DNA of 64,000 nt from positions 234,481 through 298,480 of the forward strand of contig NZ_VFIO01000006.1 of NCBI RefSeq assembly GCF_007858365.1. Direction: 5' to 3'. The first letter of the stretch is position 1. Each line of letters opens with the position of its first letter. The DNA is from Pseudomonas saxonica. GTDB taxonomy: Bacteria > Pseudomonadota > Gammaproteobacteria > Pseudomonadales > Pseudomonadaceae. The position numbers were made by a program, and so were the translations under genes. Positions 1 through 9,587 of the stretch are shown one piece after another. The notes under the pieces are model-generated. The model had not been told where the DNA came from. It worked only from the letters and a program-made list of their open reading frames with translations, and did not search any database.

Positions 1-276
1 ACCTCGCCAGTGGGCAGTTACCCGCCCAATGCCTTTGGCGTGTATGACATGCACGGCAATGTGTATGAGTTTGTTGAAGACTGCAAACACAGTGACTACG
101 CAGGCGCGCCAACCGATGGCAGCGCGTGGGTGACGGGCAGCACCTGTGAGCTGCGCCAGATTCGTGGCAATGACTGGGGTGAAGCGCCGGTATTTTCGCG
201 CTCGGGCAATCGCAATGACATCTACCCCCAGACTCGCGGCGACTGGATCGGATTTCGGGTTCAGCGCGATCTATAG
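1..276 (+). CDS. pvdO: PvdO-like formylglycine-generating-enzyme family protein (3' end only)
   Basis: The reading frame is open from the first base, so only the last 91 codons of the gene are present. The visible part has the hallmark segments of the FGE-sulfatase (SUMF1) fold: FGVYDMHGNVYEFVEDC, then an RGNDWGE segment and the terminal GFRVQRDL. In fluorescent pseudomonads a protein of this fold, PvdO, acts in the periplasm on the pyoverdine chromophore during maturation (known from the family). The next genes on the same strand are pvdE and fpvA, which supports a pyoverdine role. The exact symbol is inferred from family and position, because the N-terminus lies outside the window. Confidence 0.72.
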   Translation, partial: TSPVGSYPPNAFGVYDMHGNVYEFVEDCKHSDYAGAPTDGSAWVTGSTCELRQIRGNDWGEAPVFSRSGNRNDIYPQTRGDWIGFRVQRDL

Positions 277-285
277 GGATCAAAA

Positions 286-403
286 GCCCCTCACCCCAGC
301 CCTCTCCCAAAGGGAGAGGGAGCTTGTACGCGGCGAATGATATTTCATGAACAACTCAAATCAGTCCCCTCTCCCTTTGGGAGAGGGTTAGGGTGAGGGT
401 CGT
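286..403. repeat. Imperfect inverted repeat between pvdO and pvdE
   Basis: Two arms, about 290-325 and 366-400, are near-perfect reverse complements. Each is built on a CTCTCCC-AAA-GGGAGAGGG palindrome flanked by CCCTCACCC/GGGTGAGGG. The whole could fold into a long hairpin containing smaller hairpins. Repeats of this type are scattered between genes in many gammaproteobacteria. Here it fills most of the gap before pvdE and may end or attenuate transcription from pvdO. No protein is encoded. Confidence 0.75.
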
Positions 404-473
404 TCGTTAAATCCACCGCCCAATCACTCGTTCACAAGAGACCGTCTTCCCTTGATCCAAGGAACTCTTGTTT

Positions 474-2138
474 ATGAGCCAGTGCGCAACACCCCGAACC
501 TCACCGGGGGTTCTTCGAGAGCTGTTAACCCTGCTCAAGCCGTTCCGCCTTATCGTCTGCCTGTCGGTCCTGCTGGGCATGATCGGCGGGTTAAGCGTGA
601 CGGTGCTGCTGGCAACCATCAATAACGCGCTGCATGCCGAAGGTGGCCTCACCCAAAATGTGGTCGCGGTGTTTGCCGGGCTGTGTGTACTGGCCCTGCT
701 CAGCACCATTTGCTCAGACATCGGCAGCAACTATGTCGGCCAGCACATCATTGCCAGACTGCGTAAGGAACTCGGCGAAAAAGTGCTCTCGGCACCCATC
801 TCGCAAATCGAACGCTACCGCAGTCACCGCCTGATCCCAGTGCTGACCCACGACGTCGACACCATCAGCGACTTCGCCTTCGCCTTCGCCCCCCTGGCCA
901 TTTCACTGACCGTAACCCTTGGCTGCATGGGCTATCTGGCCATGCTGTCATGGCCGATGTTTCTGATGATGCTGGTGGCGATTGTCATCGGCACAATCAT
1001 TCAGTACATCGCCCGGGGGTATGGCCTCAACGGTTTCTCTGAAGCCCGCGAAGCCGAAGACGAGCTGCAAAAGCACTACAACGCCATTGCCGAGGGCGCC
1101 AAGGAGCTGCGCATTCACCGGCCGCGCCGCCAGCGCATGTTCAACTCGGGCATTGCCCACACCGCGCAAAAAATCTGTGACATTCAGGTCCGCTCGATCA
1201 ACACCTTCGTGATCGCCAAAAGCCTGGGCTCAATGCTGTTTTTCGTCGTCATCGGTTTGGCGCTGGCCATGCAGTCGCTGTGGCCGAGCAATAACCCCGG
1301 CGTCATTAGCGGCTTTGTGCTGGTGCTGCTGTACATGAAAGGCCCGCTGGAGCATTTGATCAGCACCCTGCCGATCATCAGCCGCGCACAAATTGCCTTC
1401 CGCCGTATTGCTGATCTGTCTGAACAGTTCAACTCACCCGAACCGCATTTGTTGCTCAATGACCAAGGCACGCCCGACAAGACCGTAAACAGCCTGGAGC
1501 TGGTGGACGTCAATTACAGCTTCGCCGCTGTTGAAGGCAGCGCACCGTTTCGACTGGGGCCGGTGAACCTGAAGATCAATCAGGGTGACATTGTGTTTAT
1601 CGTTGGCGAAAACGGCTGCGGCAAAACCACCCTGATCAAACTGCTGCTGGGTCTGTACGCACCGCAACAGGGTGAGATTCGCCTCAACGGCAAGGCCGTT
1701 GACGCCCAAACCCGTGACGACTATCGCCAGCTGTTCACCACCATTTTTGCCGACTACTACCTGTTCGACGACGTGGTGCAGGGCGACATGAAAATCCCTC
1801 AGGACGCCGAGCAATACCTCAAGCGTCTGGAAATTTCGCACAAGGTCAGCATCACCGACGGTCAGTTCAGCACCACCGACCTCTCCACTGGCCAGCGCAA
1901 GCGCCTGGCGCTGGTCAACGCCTGGCTTGAAGAGCGCCCTGTGCTGGTGTTTGACGAATGGGCGGCCGACCAGGACCCCACCTTCCGGCGCATTTTCTAT
2001 ACCGAGCTGCTGCCGGATCTCAAGCGACTGGGCAAAACCATCATCGTGATCTCCCACGACGACCGCTATTTCGACGTCGCCGATCAACTGGTGCGCATGG
2101 ACAGCGGCAAAGTCTCTACAGCACTGGAAACAGCCTGA
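474..2138 (+). CDS. pvdE: PvdE, pyoverdine precursor ABC exporter
   Basis: A 554-residue half-size ABC exporter with the membrane domain fused to the ATPase. Hydrophobic helices fill residues 20-310 (for example LIVCLSVLLGMIGGLSVTVL). The ATPase half has Walker A VGENGCGKTTL, signature LSTGQRKRLAL, Walker B VLVFDEWAADQDP and the switch histidine in VISHDD. This is the cyclic-peptide exporter layout of PvdE, which moves acylated ferribactin from cytoplasm to periplasm. ATG 474 is chosen because AAGGA lies about 10 bases upstream; a TTG at 468 is the alternative. It sits between pvdO and fpvA, as expected for a pyoverdine locus. Confidence 0.9.
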   Translation: MSQCATPRTSPGVLRELLTLLKPFRLIVCLSVLLGMIGGLSVTVLLATINNALHAEGGLTQNVVAVFAGLCVLALLSTICSDIGSNYVGQHIIARLRKELGEKVLSAPISQIERYRSHRLIPVLTHDVDTISDFAFAFAPLAISLTVTLGCMGYLAMLSWPMFLMMLVAIVIGTIIQYIARGYGLNGFSEAREAEDELQKHYNAIAEGAKELRIHRPRRQRMFNSGIAHTAQKICDIQVRSINTFVIAKSLGSMLFFVVIGLALAMQSLWPSNNPGVISGFVLVLLYMKGPLEHLISTLPIISRAQIAFRRIADLSEQFNSPEPHLLLNDQGTPDKTVNSLELVDVNYSFAAVEGSAPFRLGPVNLKINQGDIVFIVGENGCGKTTLIKLLLGLYAPQQGEIRLNGKAVDAQTRDDYRQLFTTIFADYYLFDDVVQGDMKIPQDAEQYLKRLEISHKVSITDGQFSTTDLSTGQRKRLALVNAWLEERPVLVFDEWAADQDPTFRRIFYTELLPDLKRLGKTIIVISHDDRYFDVADQLVRMDSGKVSTALETA

Positions 2139-2243
2139 TATCGGCACCGCTGCCACAGCCTGTGGTAGCGGCAACCGGGGCTGCAAAAATTAAATTTCAC
2201 AAATACAGGAACTTCATTCCGGTTTCTTAATCGCGCTGCGTCT

Positions 2244-2262
2244 AATAACTATTCCCATTAAC
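2244..2262. promoter_or_regulatory. Candidate Fur box upstream of fpvA
   Basis: AATAACTATTCCCATTAAC matches the Fur consensus at about 12 of 19 positions by hand count, including the half-site ATTCCCATT. It lies about 35 bases before the fpvA start in an A+T-rich stretch. Iron repression of fpvA through Fur is established in pseudomonads, but this particular site is only a pattern match. Confidence 0.4.
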
Positions 2263-2297
2263 AAATAATAATTCCCCCTTTGGAGCCTAGGCACGCA

Positions 2298-4772
2298 ATG
2301 CAACGACCACACTTGAGCCGGACCCCCCTTTCGATTGCCACCCAACGCCAGACGGTTCGCCAAACCTTGCTGTCCAGTGCTTTGGTTGCCTCGGTATTAT
2401 TGGGGTCTTCAATGGCCCAGGCGGCTCCGGTTGCCTTGAACATTCCAGCGCAATCGTTGGCCAGCGCGTTGAATGAGTTTGGCAAACAAGCCAATCTGCA
2501 AGTGCTGTATAGCCCGGATCAGGTGCAGGGAATCAAGTCGCGTACCGTTTCGGGCTCGCTGGAGCCGGTCAAGGCACTGGAAACCCTGCTGCAAGGCAGC
2601 GGCATTTCGTATCAGCTCAATGGCGACACGGTGATTCTGAACGCGCCTCAGGGCCAGGGCCTTGAGCTGGGAGCCACCACCGTTTCCGGCCAAGGGCTGG
2701 GCACCTCGCTGACCACGGAAGACACCGGTTCATACACAACGGGGGCCACCAGCAGCTCCACCAAGCTACCGTTGTCGATTCGCGAAACACCCCAGACCGT
2801 TACGGTGGTCACCCGTCAGAACATGGACGATCAGGGTGCTCAAAGCATTGGCGACGTACTGCGCAATGCGCCGGGTATTTCCACCCAGGCCTATGACAGT
2901 GACCGCATGGAATATTCGGCCCGTGGCTATGCCATCACCAATTACCAATACGACGGCGTCAACTCGATGTATGACGGCGTGTTTGATGAAGGCGCCACCA
3001 AGGTCGACATGGCCTTGTATGACCGCGTTGATATCGTCAAAGGGGCCACCGGCCTGCTGTCCGGTTCCGGCGAACCTTCGGCGACCGTTAACATGATCCG
3101 TAAAAAACCGACCCGAGAATTCAAGGCGTCAATTACCGGAAGCGTTGGCTCGTGGGACAACTACCGCACCGAAGGCGATATTTCCGGGTCGTTGAATGAC
3201 GATGGCAGCGTGCGTGGACGACTGGTCGGGGTGTATCAGGATGCTGATTCGTATATCGACCACTACTCCCGAAAGAATGACGTGTTCTACGGCATCATCG
3301 AGGCCGACCTGACCCCGGACACGACCCTGACGTTTGGCATGGATTACCAGAACATCAAGCCCCGCGGCTCGTCCTGGACCGGTAACCCGTACTACTTCTC
3401 GGACTACAGCAAAACTGACTTCAGCCGCTCGTTCAACCCGGCTACCGACTGGAGCCGTCGCGATGTTCAGGCGCAAACCACGTTTGCCTCCCTTGAGCAC
3501 CGCTTTGCCAATGACTGGAAAATCAAAGGCACGCTGAACCAGCAAACCAACGACCATGACACCCAATTGGGCTCAGCCAGTGGCGGCACGCCCAATCCAG
3601 TCACCGGTGACGGCATGTTCTTCTACTGGGGCAAGTGGGAAGGCCATCGCGTGCAAACCACTGCCGATATCAATGCCAGCGGCCCGTTCACGCTGTTCGG
3701 CCGCGAGCATGAACTGGTCGTGGGCGTTACCTCGCAAGACTCCCGCCAAACCGGCGCAACCTTCGACGGTAGCCTGTTCGAAATGGTGCCCGGGAGCATC
3801 TTTGACTGGAACGGCCATTACCCGGAGCCGGACTTCCCGAAAAACGGCAAATACGAAACCAACCAGAACCAGAACAGTGCCTACATGGCTGCGCGCTTCA
3901 AGCCTACCGACGATTTGTCGCTGATTCTGGGCACCCGCGTCAGCGACTTCCAGTACAACAGCACCTACAAGTACTACGTGCAATCGAGCACGTTCAGCGA
4001 TAACAAAACCACCTCCAAACAGCACGGTCGTGTCACACCGTATGCGGGTGTGGTGTATGACATCAACGACACTTACTCGGCCTACGCCAGCTACACCTCG
4101 ATCTACAAACCAGTCACTGACCGCAGCATTTCCGGCACCACGCTGGCACCTACAGAAGGCAACAGCTACGAATTGGGCTTGAAGGCCGAGTACTTCGATG
4201 GCCGCCTGAATGCCAGCGTTGCAGCGTTCCGCACTGAACAGAAAAAACTGCCGATTCAGGTCGGCACCAACCCGAATACCAACGAGGGCATCTATGAGTC
4301 CCTGGATGGTGCTACCACCAAGGGCATCGAGTTTGAGCTGACCGGCGAAATAATGCGCGACTGGAACGTAATTGCCGGTTACACCTACGCCCAGACCCGT
4401 TCCGATGATGGCGAACGGGTGTATGGCTACCCGCTGCAAACCACCAAACCGGAAAACGTCGCCAAACTGTTCACCACCTACCGTCTGCCGGGCGTGCTGA
4501 ACAAAGTCACCGTGGGCGGTGGTGTGAACTGGCAAAGTCCGTTCTACGGCCAGATCTACAACGATCCCAAGGGCGATTACGACATCATCGAGCAACACAG
4601 CTACGCGCTGGTCAACCTGATGACCCGGTACGAATACAATGAACACCTGACCTTCAACCTGAATGCCGACAACGTCTTCGACAAGAAGTACCTGTCAGGT
4701 CTGGGCAACTTCAACACCACGTACTACGGCGCGCCTCGCAGTCTGATGCTGACCACCAAGTACACGTTCTAA
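2298..4772 (+). CDS. fpvA: FpvA-type ferripyoverdine TonB-dependent receptor
   Basis: An 824-residue outer-membrane receptor. A signal peptide covers residues 1-42 (LLSSALVASVLLGSSMAQA). It is followed by an STN signalling domain at about 46-118 (LNIPAQSLASALNEFGKQ), a plug domain at about 160-275 (RETPQTVTVVTRQNMDDQG, then IVKGATGLLSGSGEPSATVN) and a beta-barrel ending in aromatic F (TTKYTF). The STN domain means it can signal to a FecR-type anti-sigma factor as well as import the siderophore. ATG 2298 has GGAG 12 bases upstream; an in-frame TTG at 2280 is less likely. Its position directly after pvdE fits fpvA. The ligand-binding barrel is strain-specific, so the exact pyoverdine type cannot be read from this. 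Confidence 0.88.
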   Translation: MQRPHLSRTPLSIATQRQTVRQTLLSSALVASVLLGSSMAQAAPVALNIPAQSLASALNEFGKQANLQVLYSPDQVQGIKSRTVSGSLEPVKALETLLQGSGISYQLNGDTVILNAPQGQGLELGATTVSGQGLGTSLTTEDTGSYTTGATSSSTKLPLSIRETPQTVTVVTRQNMDDQGAQSIGDVLRNAPGISTQAYDSDRMEYSARGYAITNYQYDGVNSMYDGVFDEGATKVDMALYDRVDIVKGATGLLSGSGEPSATVNMIRKKPTREFKASITGSVGSWDNYRTEGDISGSLNDDGSVRGRLVGVYQDADSYIDHYSRKNDVFYGIIEADLTPDTTLTFGMDYQNIKPRGSSWTGNPYYFSDYSKTDFSRSFNPATDWSRRDVQAQTTFASLEHRFANDWKIKGTLNQQTNDHDTQLGSASGGTPNPVTGDGMFFYWGKWEGHRVQTTADINASGPFTLFGREHELVVGVTSQDSRQTGATFDGSLFEMVPGSIFDWNGHYPEPDFPKNGKYETNQNQNSAYMAARFKPTDDLSLILGTRVSDFQYNSTYKYYVQSSTFSDNKTTSKQHGRVTPYAGVVYDINDTYSAYASYTSIYKPVTDRSISGTTLAPTEGNSYELGLKAEYFDGRLNASVAAFRTEQKKLPIQVGTNPNTNEGIYESLDGATTKGIEFELTGEIMRDWNVIAGYTYAQTRSDDGERVYGYPLQTTKPENVAKLFTTYRLPGVLNKVTVGGGVNWQSPFYGQIYNDPKGDYDIIEQHSYALVNLMTRYEYNEHLTFNLNADNVFDKKYLSGLGNFNTTYYGAPRSLMLTTKYTF

Positions 4773-4791
4773 ACGGATAAGTGTTCAACAC

Positions 4792-4823
4792 AAAAGCCCC
4801 GGCTCAATGATCCGGGGCTTTTG
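4792..4823. terminator. Bidirectional rho-independent terminator
   Basis: AAAAGCCCCGG and CCGGGGCTTTT form a stem of about 11 base pairs, with A and T runs on either side. It serves fpvA from the left and the GH15 gene from the right, which converge here. Confidence 0.85.
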
Positions 4824-4827
4824 CATT

Positions 4828-6654
4828 TCAGGGTTGCCACTGAGTCTTTTGGTGATCCAGCTTTCGGTCCAGAAAACTCGCCGCGCTGATCAACGCCAAA
4901 TGAGTCAAGGCCTGAGGCGTATTGCCTAAATGACGGGCGTGACTGTCGAACTCCTCGGCGTACAACCCCAGCGGGTTGGCATAGCGCAGTAACTGCTCGA
5001 ATTCCAGATGCGCCTTTTCAACCTGCCCGGCCCGGGCCAGACATTCCACGTACCAGAATGAACAGGCGGCAAAGGCCCCTTCTGTGCCTTGCAGGCCATC
5101 CATGCCACTGTCCTCGTTGCGGTAGCGATAGACCATGCCGTCACGCACCAGGGTTTTTTCTATGGCGGCCAGCGTGGCCAGCCACGCAGGGTCTGTGGCG
5201 CCGATAAAACGCACTAATGGCATCAACAACATTGAGCCGTCCAGTGCCGTGCCGCCTTTGTACTGAACAAAATGACCGCGCTCGGCGTTAAAGAAATTAG
5301 CCCATATATCGCTGTGAATTGCTTGGCGGGTGTCGTTCCACTGCGCGAATGGTGCGGGCAGTGAGCGCTTTGACGCCAGACGAATAGCCCGGTCGAGTGC
5401 TACCCAGCACATCAACCGGGAATGCAGAAAGTGATGTTTCTCACCGCGCATCTCCCAAATACCGACATCGGCCTGATTCCAGGTGTCGCAGACGTGATTC
5501 ACGATTTGGGTCACATGCTGCCAACCCTCGTGACTGATCGCCTCTCCGTATTTATTGGTCAGGTACACCGCGTCCAGCAACTCGCCGTAAATATCCAGCT
5601 GCACTTGCTCAACGGCACCATTGCCGATGCGCACCGGCACCGACCCGCCGTGGCCAGATAAATGACCCAGGGTGGTTTCGGCCAAGTCGGTGCGCCCATC
5701 AATGCCGTACATGATCTTGAGTTTGAGCGGTTCAGCGCAGCACTCCCCTACTCGACCGCGCAACCAGCGCATAAACCCGTTGGCCTCCTCGACAAACCCC
5801 AGACGCATAAAGGCGTACACTGTAAAGGACGCGTCGCGAATCCAGGTGTAGCGATAATCCCAATTACGCTCGCCGCCGGGGGTTTCCGGCAAACCAAAGG
5901 TAGCCGCGGCGATAATCGCGCCGGTATCACGAGAGGTGAGCAACTTGAGGGCCAGCGCCGAGCGATTGATCATTTCTCGCCAGCGGCCTCGATAAGTCGA
6001 TTGCGCTATCCAGCGGCGCCAGTAATGCAGGGTGCGCTGCAAGGCCAAATCACCCTCGCCGACTTTGACCCGTGGATCGTCGCCCGCGCCCAGTACAAAC
6101 TCCGCGCTTTCGCCTTCTTTCAAGGTAAAGCGGCTACAGGCTGCTTGAGCCTCAATGTTCAAGGGCTGGGTGGAGGCCAGTCGCAGGGTCGGCTGGCCCT
6201 GTGCCTGAAAACACACATCGGCACCGTCCACAATGGCTTGAGTACCAGCCCGTGCATAGTCATGACGCACGGCACAGCGCAGGTCAAAAGTCGCGCTGCC
6301 GCTGATAACGCGCACCCGGCGCATCAACAGGGGCAACTCATCCTCATGGTCACTAACGGGTAACAGGTCCGTCACTTCGACCACCGCTTCCTGCGCCAAC
6401 CAGCGGGTTTGCAGGACATTGCTGTCAGGCAGGTACATCTGTTCGCGGCGAGCATCCGGCAACTGCGGTGCCAACTGAAAAATACCGGCCTGGGGGGTGT
6501 CCAGCAGTGAGCAGAAAATGGAAGGACTGTCGAACTCGGGCCAGCAGAAAAAATCCACGCTGCCCCGATCATTGACCAACGCAGCGGTGCGCATGTCACC
6601 AATGATGCCGTGGGCTTCAATAGCGCTTTGCGATTGCTCAGAAAGTTTAACCAT
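4828..6654 (-). CDS. Glycoside hydrolase family 15 protein (glucoamylase/trehalase-like)
   Basis: A 608-residue cytoplasmic protein with no signal peptide. The N-terminal beta domain (about 15-215) begins IIGDMRTAALVNDRGSVDFF and is followed by the (alpha/alpha)6 barrel. Family landmarks are NWDYRYTWIRDASF, WEMRGEKHHFLHSRLMCW (carrying the likely acid glutamate) and DGLQGTEGAFAACSFWYVE (likely base). GH15 enzymes release glucose from alpha-glucans or trehalose; the actual substrate is not readable. ATG 6654 has GGAG 10 bases upstream; a GTG at 6660 is possible. Its start overlaps the stop codon of the upstream SDR, so the two are probably translationally coupled and may act in sequence on glucose. 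Confidence 0.85.
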   Translation of the reverse strand: MVKLSEQSQSAIEAHGIIGDMRTAALVNDRGSVDFFCWPEFDSPSIFCSLLDTPQAGIFQLAPQLPDARREQMYLPDSNVLQTRWLAQEAVVEVTDLLPVSDHEDELPLLMRRVRVISGSATFDLRCAVRHDYARAGTQAIVDGADVCFQAQGQPTLRLASTQPLNIEAQAACSRFTLKEGESAEFVLGAGDDPRVKVGEGDLALQRTLHYWRRWIAQSTYRGRWREMINRSALALKLLTSRDTGAIIAAATFGLPETPGGERNWDYRYTWIRDASFTVYAFMRLGFVEEANGFMRWLRGRVGECCAEPLKLKIMYGIDGRTDLAETTLGHLSGHGGSVPVRIGNGAVEQVQLDIYGELLDAVYLTNKYGEAISHEGWQHVTQIVNHVCDTWNQADVGIWEMRGEKHHFLHSRLMCWVALDRAIRLASKRSLPAPFAQWNDTRQAIHSDIWANFFNAERGHFVQYKGGTALDGSMLLMPLVRFIGATDPAWLATLAAIEKTLVRDGMVYRYRNEDSGMDGLQGTEGAFAACSFWYVECLARAGQVEKAHLEFEQLLRYANPLGLYAEEFDSHARHLGNTPQALTHLALISAASFLDRKLDHQKTQWQP

Positions 6655-7447
6655 TGCCACGGAACTCCGGATAAAGGCTCATACCGCCGTCAATAAACAG
6701 CGTACTGCCGACGACATAGTCAGAAACGTCGCTGGCCAGCCACACCACAGCGTTGGCCACATCGTCAGCCTCGCCGACACGACCATAAGGAATCAGTTTC
6801 AACAATGCTTGCTCAGCAGCGCCCTGAGTGACTTCACGGTTGATCGCGGTGCGAATGGCTCCCGGCGCGATGCCATTGATGCGGATTTTCTGATGGCTGA
6901 CCTCCTGCGCGAGGCTGCGCATCAGCATCTCGACGCCGCCCTTGGAGGCCGCGTAGTTAACGTGCCCGGCCCAGGGAATCAGCTGGTGAACCGAGCTCAT
7001 GTGAATAATCTTGCCCGCCGCACAGGACACGCCGGGGCGAATGCCCTGGCGATTGAAGATCCGCAACGCGGAACGTGCACACAGGAACTGGCCGGTGAGA
7101 TTGACCCCGATCACCGCATTCCATTGCTCCAGCGTCATATCGACCACCGCCGCATCTTTTTGCCAGCCGGAGTTGGCCACCAGGATGTCGAGGTAGCCGA
7201 ACGCATCCAGGGTCTGGGCAAACAGTTGCTCGACATCCGCCTCTTTGGAGACGTCACCGGGCAACGCGATTGCCCTGCCTCCAGACTGATTGATCTCATC
7301 GGCCAACGCTTGGGCGGGGGCTGCCTGTGAATGGTAATTGAGCACCACCGCAGCACCTGCGCCAGCCAGTGCGCGGGCACTGGCGGCTCCCAGTCCGGAG
7401 CTTGCGCCAGTGACTAGAGCGACCTGTTGAGCAAGAGATATGTGCAT
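6647..7447 (-). CDS. SDR oxidoreductase, glucose 1-dehydrogenase-like
   Basis: 266 residues of a classical short-chain dehydrogenase. It has the NAD(P)-binding TGASSGLG, the active-site MSSVH serine, the YAASKGG catalytic Tyr/Lys pair, and a C-terminus (FIDGGMSLYPEFRGNG) closely resembling Bacillus glucose 1-dehydrogenase. The start chosen gives MHISLAQQVALVTG; an upstream in-frame ATG at 7582 would add 45 residues atypical of the family. It overlaps the GH15 start by a few bases, so the pair is likely one operon in which GH15 could supply glucose to this enzyme (inference). Confidence 0.8.
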   Translation of the reverse strand: MHISLAQQVALVTGASSGLGAASARALAGAGAAVVLNYHSQAAPAQALADEINQSGGRAIALPGDVSKEADVEQLFAQTLDAFGYLDILVANSGWQKDAAVVDMTLEQWNAVIGVNLTGQFLCARSALRIFNRQGIRPGVSCAAGKIIHMSSVHQLIPWAGHVNYAASKGGVEMLMRSLAQEVSHQKIRINGIAPGAIRTAINREVTQGAAEQALLKLIPYGRVGEADDVANAVVWLASDVSDYVVGSTLFIDGGMSLYPEFRGNG

Positions 7448-7630
7448 GATTGCCAGTGCCTGTTTTGTGGGAGGGCCTTGACTGCTGACCGGCTCACGGG
7501 CGCAGGAGTTCAACCGCTGGGCCATCAATGAACGCCCTTTTGCGCATAACTGCTGTTCCCGTTCAGGCTTTAACCTCAGCAACAGCGCTTCGTATAGTGG
7601 CCTTCAGATCACCCACAAGAAGAAATCCTG

Positions 7631-8572
7631 ATGAACAGCCTGACTGCGCCGCTGCAAAACATCGATGTCATAAATGCCGAACGGGACGCCGAGTACTTTG
7701 AGTACAGCAAGGCAGCCAACCCCATCAGTGCGGGATTGATTTCCCGTATTCCTTACCAGAACTTTCCGTCTTCTTTGTATGACTCTGGCCCCAGCCGTGT
7801 GGTGCCGCTGGATTTGAGCGAAGCACTCGGTTGCGAAGGCCCGGCGACCGGGCCAGGGTTACTGGCCAGTTTTATCCGCCTCAATGCCGGTGACACCCTA
7901 TGCCTGACCCCCACTGCCACCTCACAAGTGCTGTACGTGATCGCAGGCCAAGGCTCGCTGGGGCAAGGCAGCTGTTCGTTTGAATGGGAAAAAGGCTGCT
8001 TTATCGCCCTGCCGGGTATGGAGTCGGTGCAACTCACGGCCAGCGCAGATGCCCGCTTCTATTACGTGCATGACGAGCCGTTGTTGCGCTACTTGGGCGT
8101 GGCACCCACCCGGCAATCCTTTAGCGCGACCTTGTACCCCGCACAGAAAGCCAACGCCAAACTGCGCGAAGCCGCCGATGATCCCCGCGCGCAAGATCGC
8201 AGCCGTGTCAGCATCCTGCTGGGCAACCGGCACTTCCCGCAGACGCGAACCGTGACGCATGTGCTCTGGGCCATGTACGGCATCTTGCCCGCAGGCTCGG
8301 TGCAAAAACCCCATCGCCATCAATCCATCGCCCTGGACTTCATCATCGACTGCCCTGCGGGCTGCTACACACTGGTCGGCAGCGAGATTGATGAAAATGG
8401 CCAGATTCGCAACCCGACCCGCGTGGACTGGGCACCGGGGTTAGCCTTTGTCACCCCGCCGGGTTACTGGCATGCGCATTTCAATGAATCCGACAGTGAA
8501 GCGTTCTTGATCCCGATTCAGGATGCGGGCTTGCAAACCTATCTGCGCGCACTGGATATCCGCTTCAGCTAA
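7631..8572 (+). CDS. Bicupin-type protein of unknown function
   Basis: A 313-residue protein with two cupin-like halves. The first (about 75-140) has IRLNAGDTLCLTP and YVIAGQGSL. The second (about 215-295) has LPAGSVQKPHRHQSIALDF, the usual cupin metal motif with two histidines, and ends near PPGYWHAHFNES. Cupins include dioxygenases, isomerases and sugar-binding proteins, and the substrate is unknown. It is divergent from the SDR/GH15 pair across about 180 bases and its stop overlaps by 4 bases the stop of the convergent LysR gene. The LysR regulator is a plausible but unproven partner. Confidence 0.75.
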   Translation: MNSLTAPLQNIDVINAERDAEYFEYSKAANPISAGLISRIPYQNFPSSLYDSGPSRVVPLDLSEALGCEGPATGPGLLASFIRLNAGDTLCLTPTATSQVLYVIAGQGSLGQGSCSFEWEKGCFIALPGMESVQLTASADARFYYVHDEPLLRYLGVAPTRQSFSATLYPAQKANAKLREAADDPRAQDRSRVSILLGNRHFPQTRTVTHVLWAMYGILPAGSVQKPHRHQSIALDFIIDCPAGCYTLVGSEIDENGQIRNPTRVDWAPGLAFVTPPGYWHAHFNESDSEAFLIPIQDAGLQTYLRALDIRFS

Positions 8573-9483
8573 CGCTGCCAAAACGCCGGGCTGCCCACCT
8601 GCTCCACCATAAAGTCGATAAAACAGCGCACTTTGGACGACACAGTGCGCTTGGGCGGATATACCAGCCACAGCGCCGCAGGCACCTGTGTCGCCTGCAC
8701 CCGCCAATCAGGCAGCCAGTTGACCAACTCGCCTCGCGCCAGCTTTTCGGTCACCAACCAGTCCGGCAACAGCGCAACGCCCAAGCCCTGTTCAACGGCC
8801 AGTAACTGCGCATCCAGCTCATTGATACGCAGCGGGCCGTTGATTGCGACTCGCTGCATGGCTGGGGCAAGGCCTTGGTGCGCGACAAAAAAAACCTCGT
8901 TGGGCAGATTGCCATTGAGCACTACCGGCCCCAATGCTTGCGGGGTATCGGGGGCGGGATGCTGTTGCGCATAGGCGGCACTGACACACACCAGCGTGTG
9001 CTCACTGGCCAGTTTGCGCGCCTTGAGGCTGGAGTCGGGCAAGGTGCCAATGCGTAATGCCAGGTCCACACCGGTGCTGATGAGGTTGACGTGGTGTTCG
9101 TCCAGGGTCAGTTCCAGGTGCACCTCTGGATACCGAGCCGCAAAAGCCCCCAGCAGCGGCACAATGTGATGCCGGGCAAACGCGGGCGGCACAGTCAGTT
9201 TGAGCACACCCCGTGGGCGCTGATTGAGCGAGGACGTCGCCTGTCGCGCTTGATCCAGCTCGTCCAGCACACGCAGGGCGTGAAGCAGGAAGGTTTCACC
9301 GCCTTCCGTCAAATGCAGCGTGCGCGTTGAACGGTTGAAAAGGGCAATGCCCAGATCCTGCTCCAAGTCTTTGATGTAGCGCGACACCGTCGAGGCTTTG
9401 ATCGACAGCTTTTCAGCGGCGCGGGAGAAATTATTGGCGTGGGCCGCTTCGACAAAAGCGTTCAAGGCAGCAAAGTAGTCCAT
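8569..9483 (-). CDS. LysR-family transcriptional regulator
   Basis: 304 residues. The N-terminal winged helix-turn-helix (about 1-60) reads MDYFAALNAFVEAAH with NNFSRAAEKLSIKASTVSRY as the recognition segment. The effector-binding domain follows (VHLELTLDEHHVNLISTGVD, LRIGTLPDSSLKARKL). It resembles the subgroup controlling small SDR or quinone genes (CrgA-like layout). ATG 9483 gives the usual LysR N-terminus; a GTG at 9492 is the alternative. It converges on the cupin gene and is about 100 bases from, and divergent to, the next LysR gene. Target unknown. Confidence 0.85.
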   Translation of the reverse strand: MDYFAALNAFVEAAHANNFSRAAEKLSIKASTVSRYIKDLEQDLGIALFNRSTRTLHLTEGGETFLLHALRVLDELDQARQATSSLNQRPRGVLKLTVPPAFARHHIVPLLGAFAARYPEVHLELTLDEHHVNLISTGVDLALRIGTLPDSSLKARKLASEHTLVCVSAAYAQQHPAPDTPQALGPVVLNGNLPNEVFFVAHQGLAPAMQRVAINGPLRINELDAQLLAVEQGLGVALLPDWLVTEKLARGELVNWLPDWRVQATQVPAALWLVYPPKRTVSSKVRCFIDFMVEQVGSPAFWQR

Positions 9484-9587
9484 TGGCGGCACACATCCGA
9501 GAAAAGTCCCTGAAGGCTATCAGAGCCGAGTATTAGTGAGTCAAACCAAATCCCACTACACTGGCTTCTTTGCACAATGGCGCGATC

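Noticed and set aside
2191..2214. TAAAT at 2191 as a PvdS (iron-starvation sigma) box before fpvA
   Set aside because: The required CGT 16 bases downstream is CTT here, so the pair does not fit.
3573..4646. 357-codon open frame antisense to fpvA
   Set aside because: It lies wholly inside a gene with clear protein motifs and is typical of antisense frames in G+C-rich genes; it has no recognisable domain or start signal.
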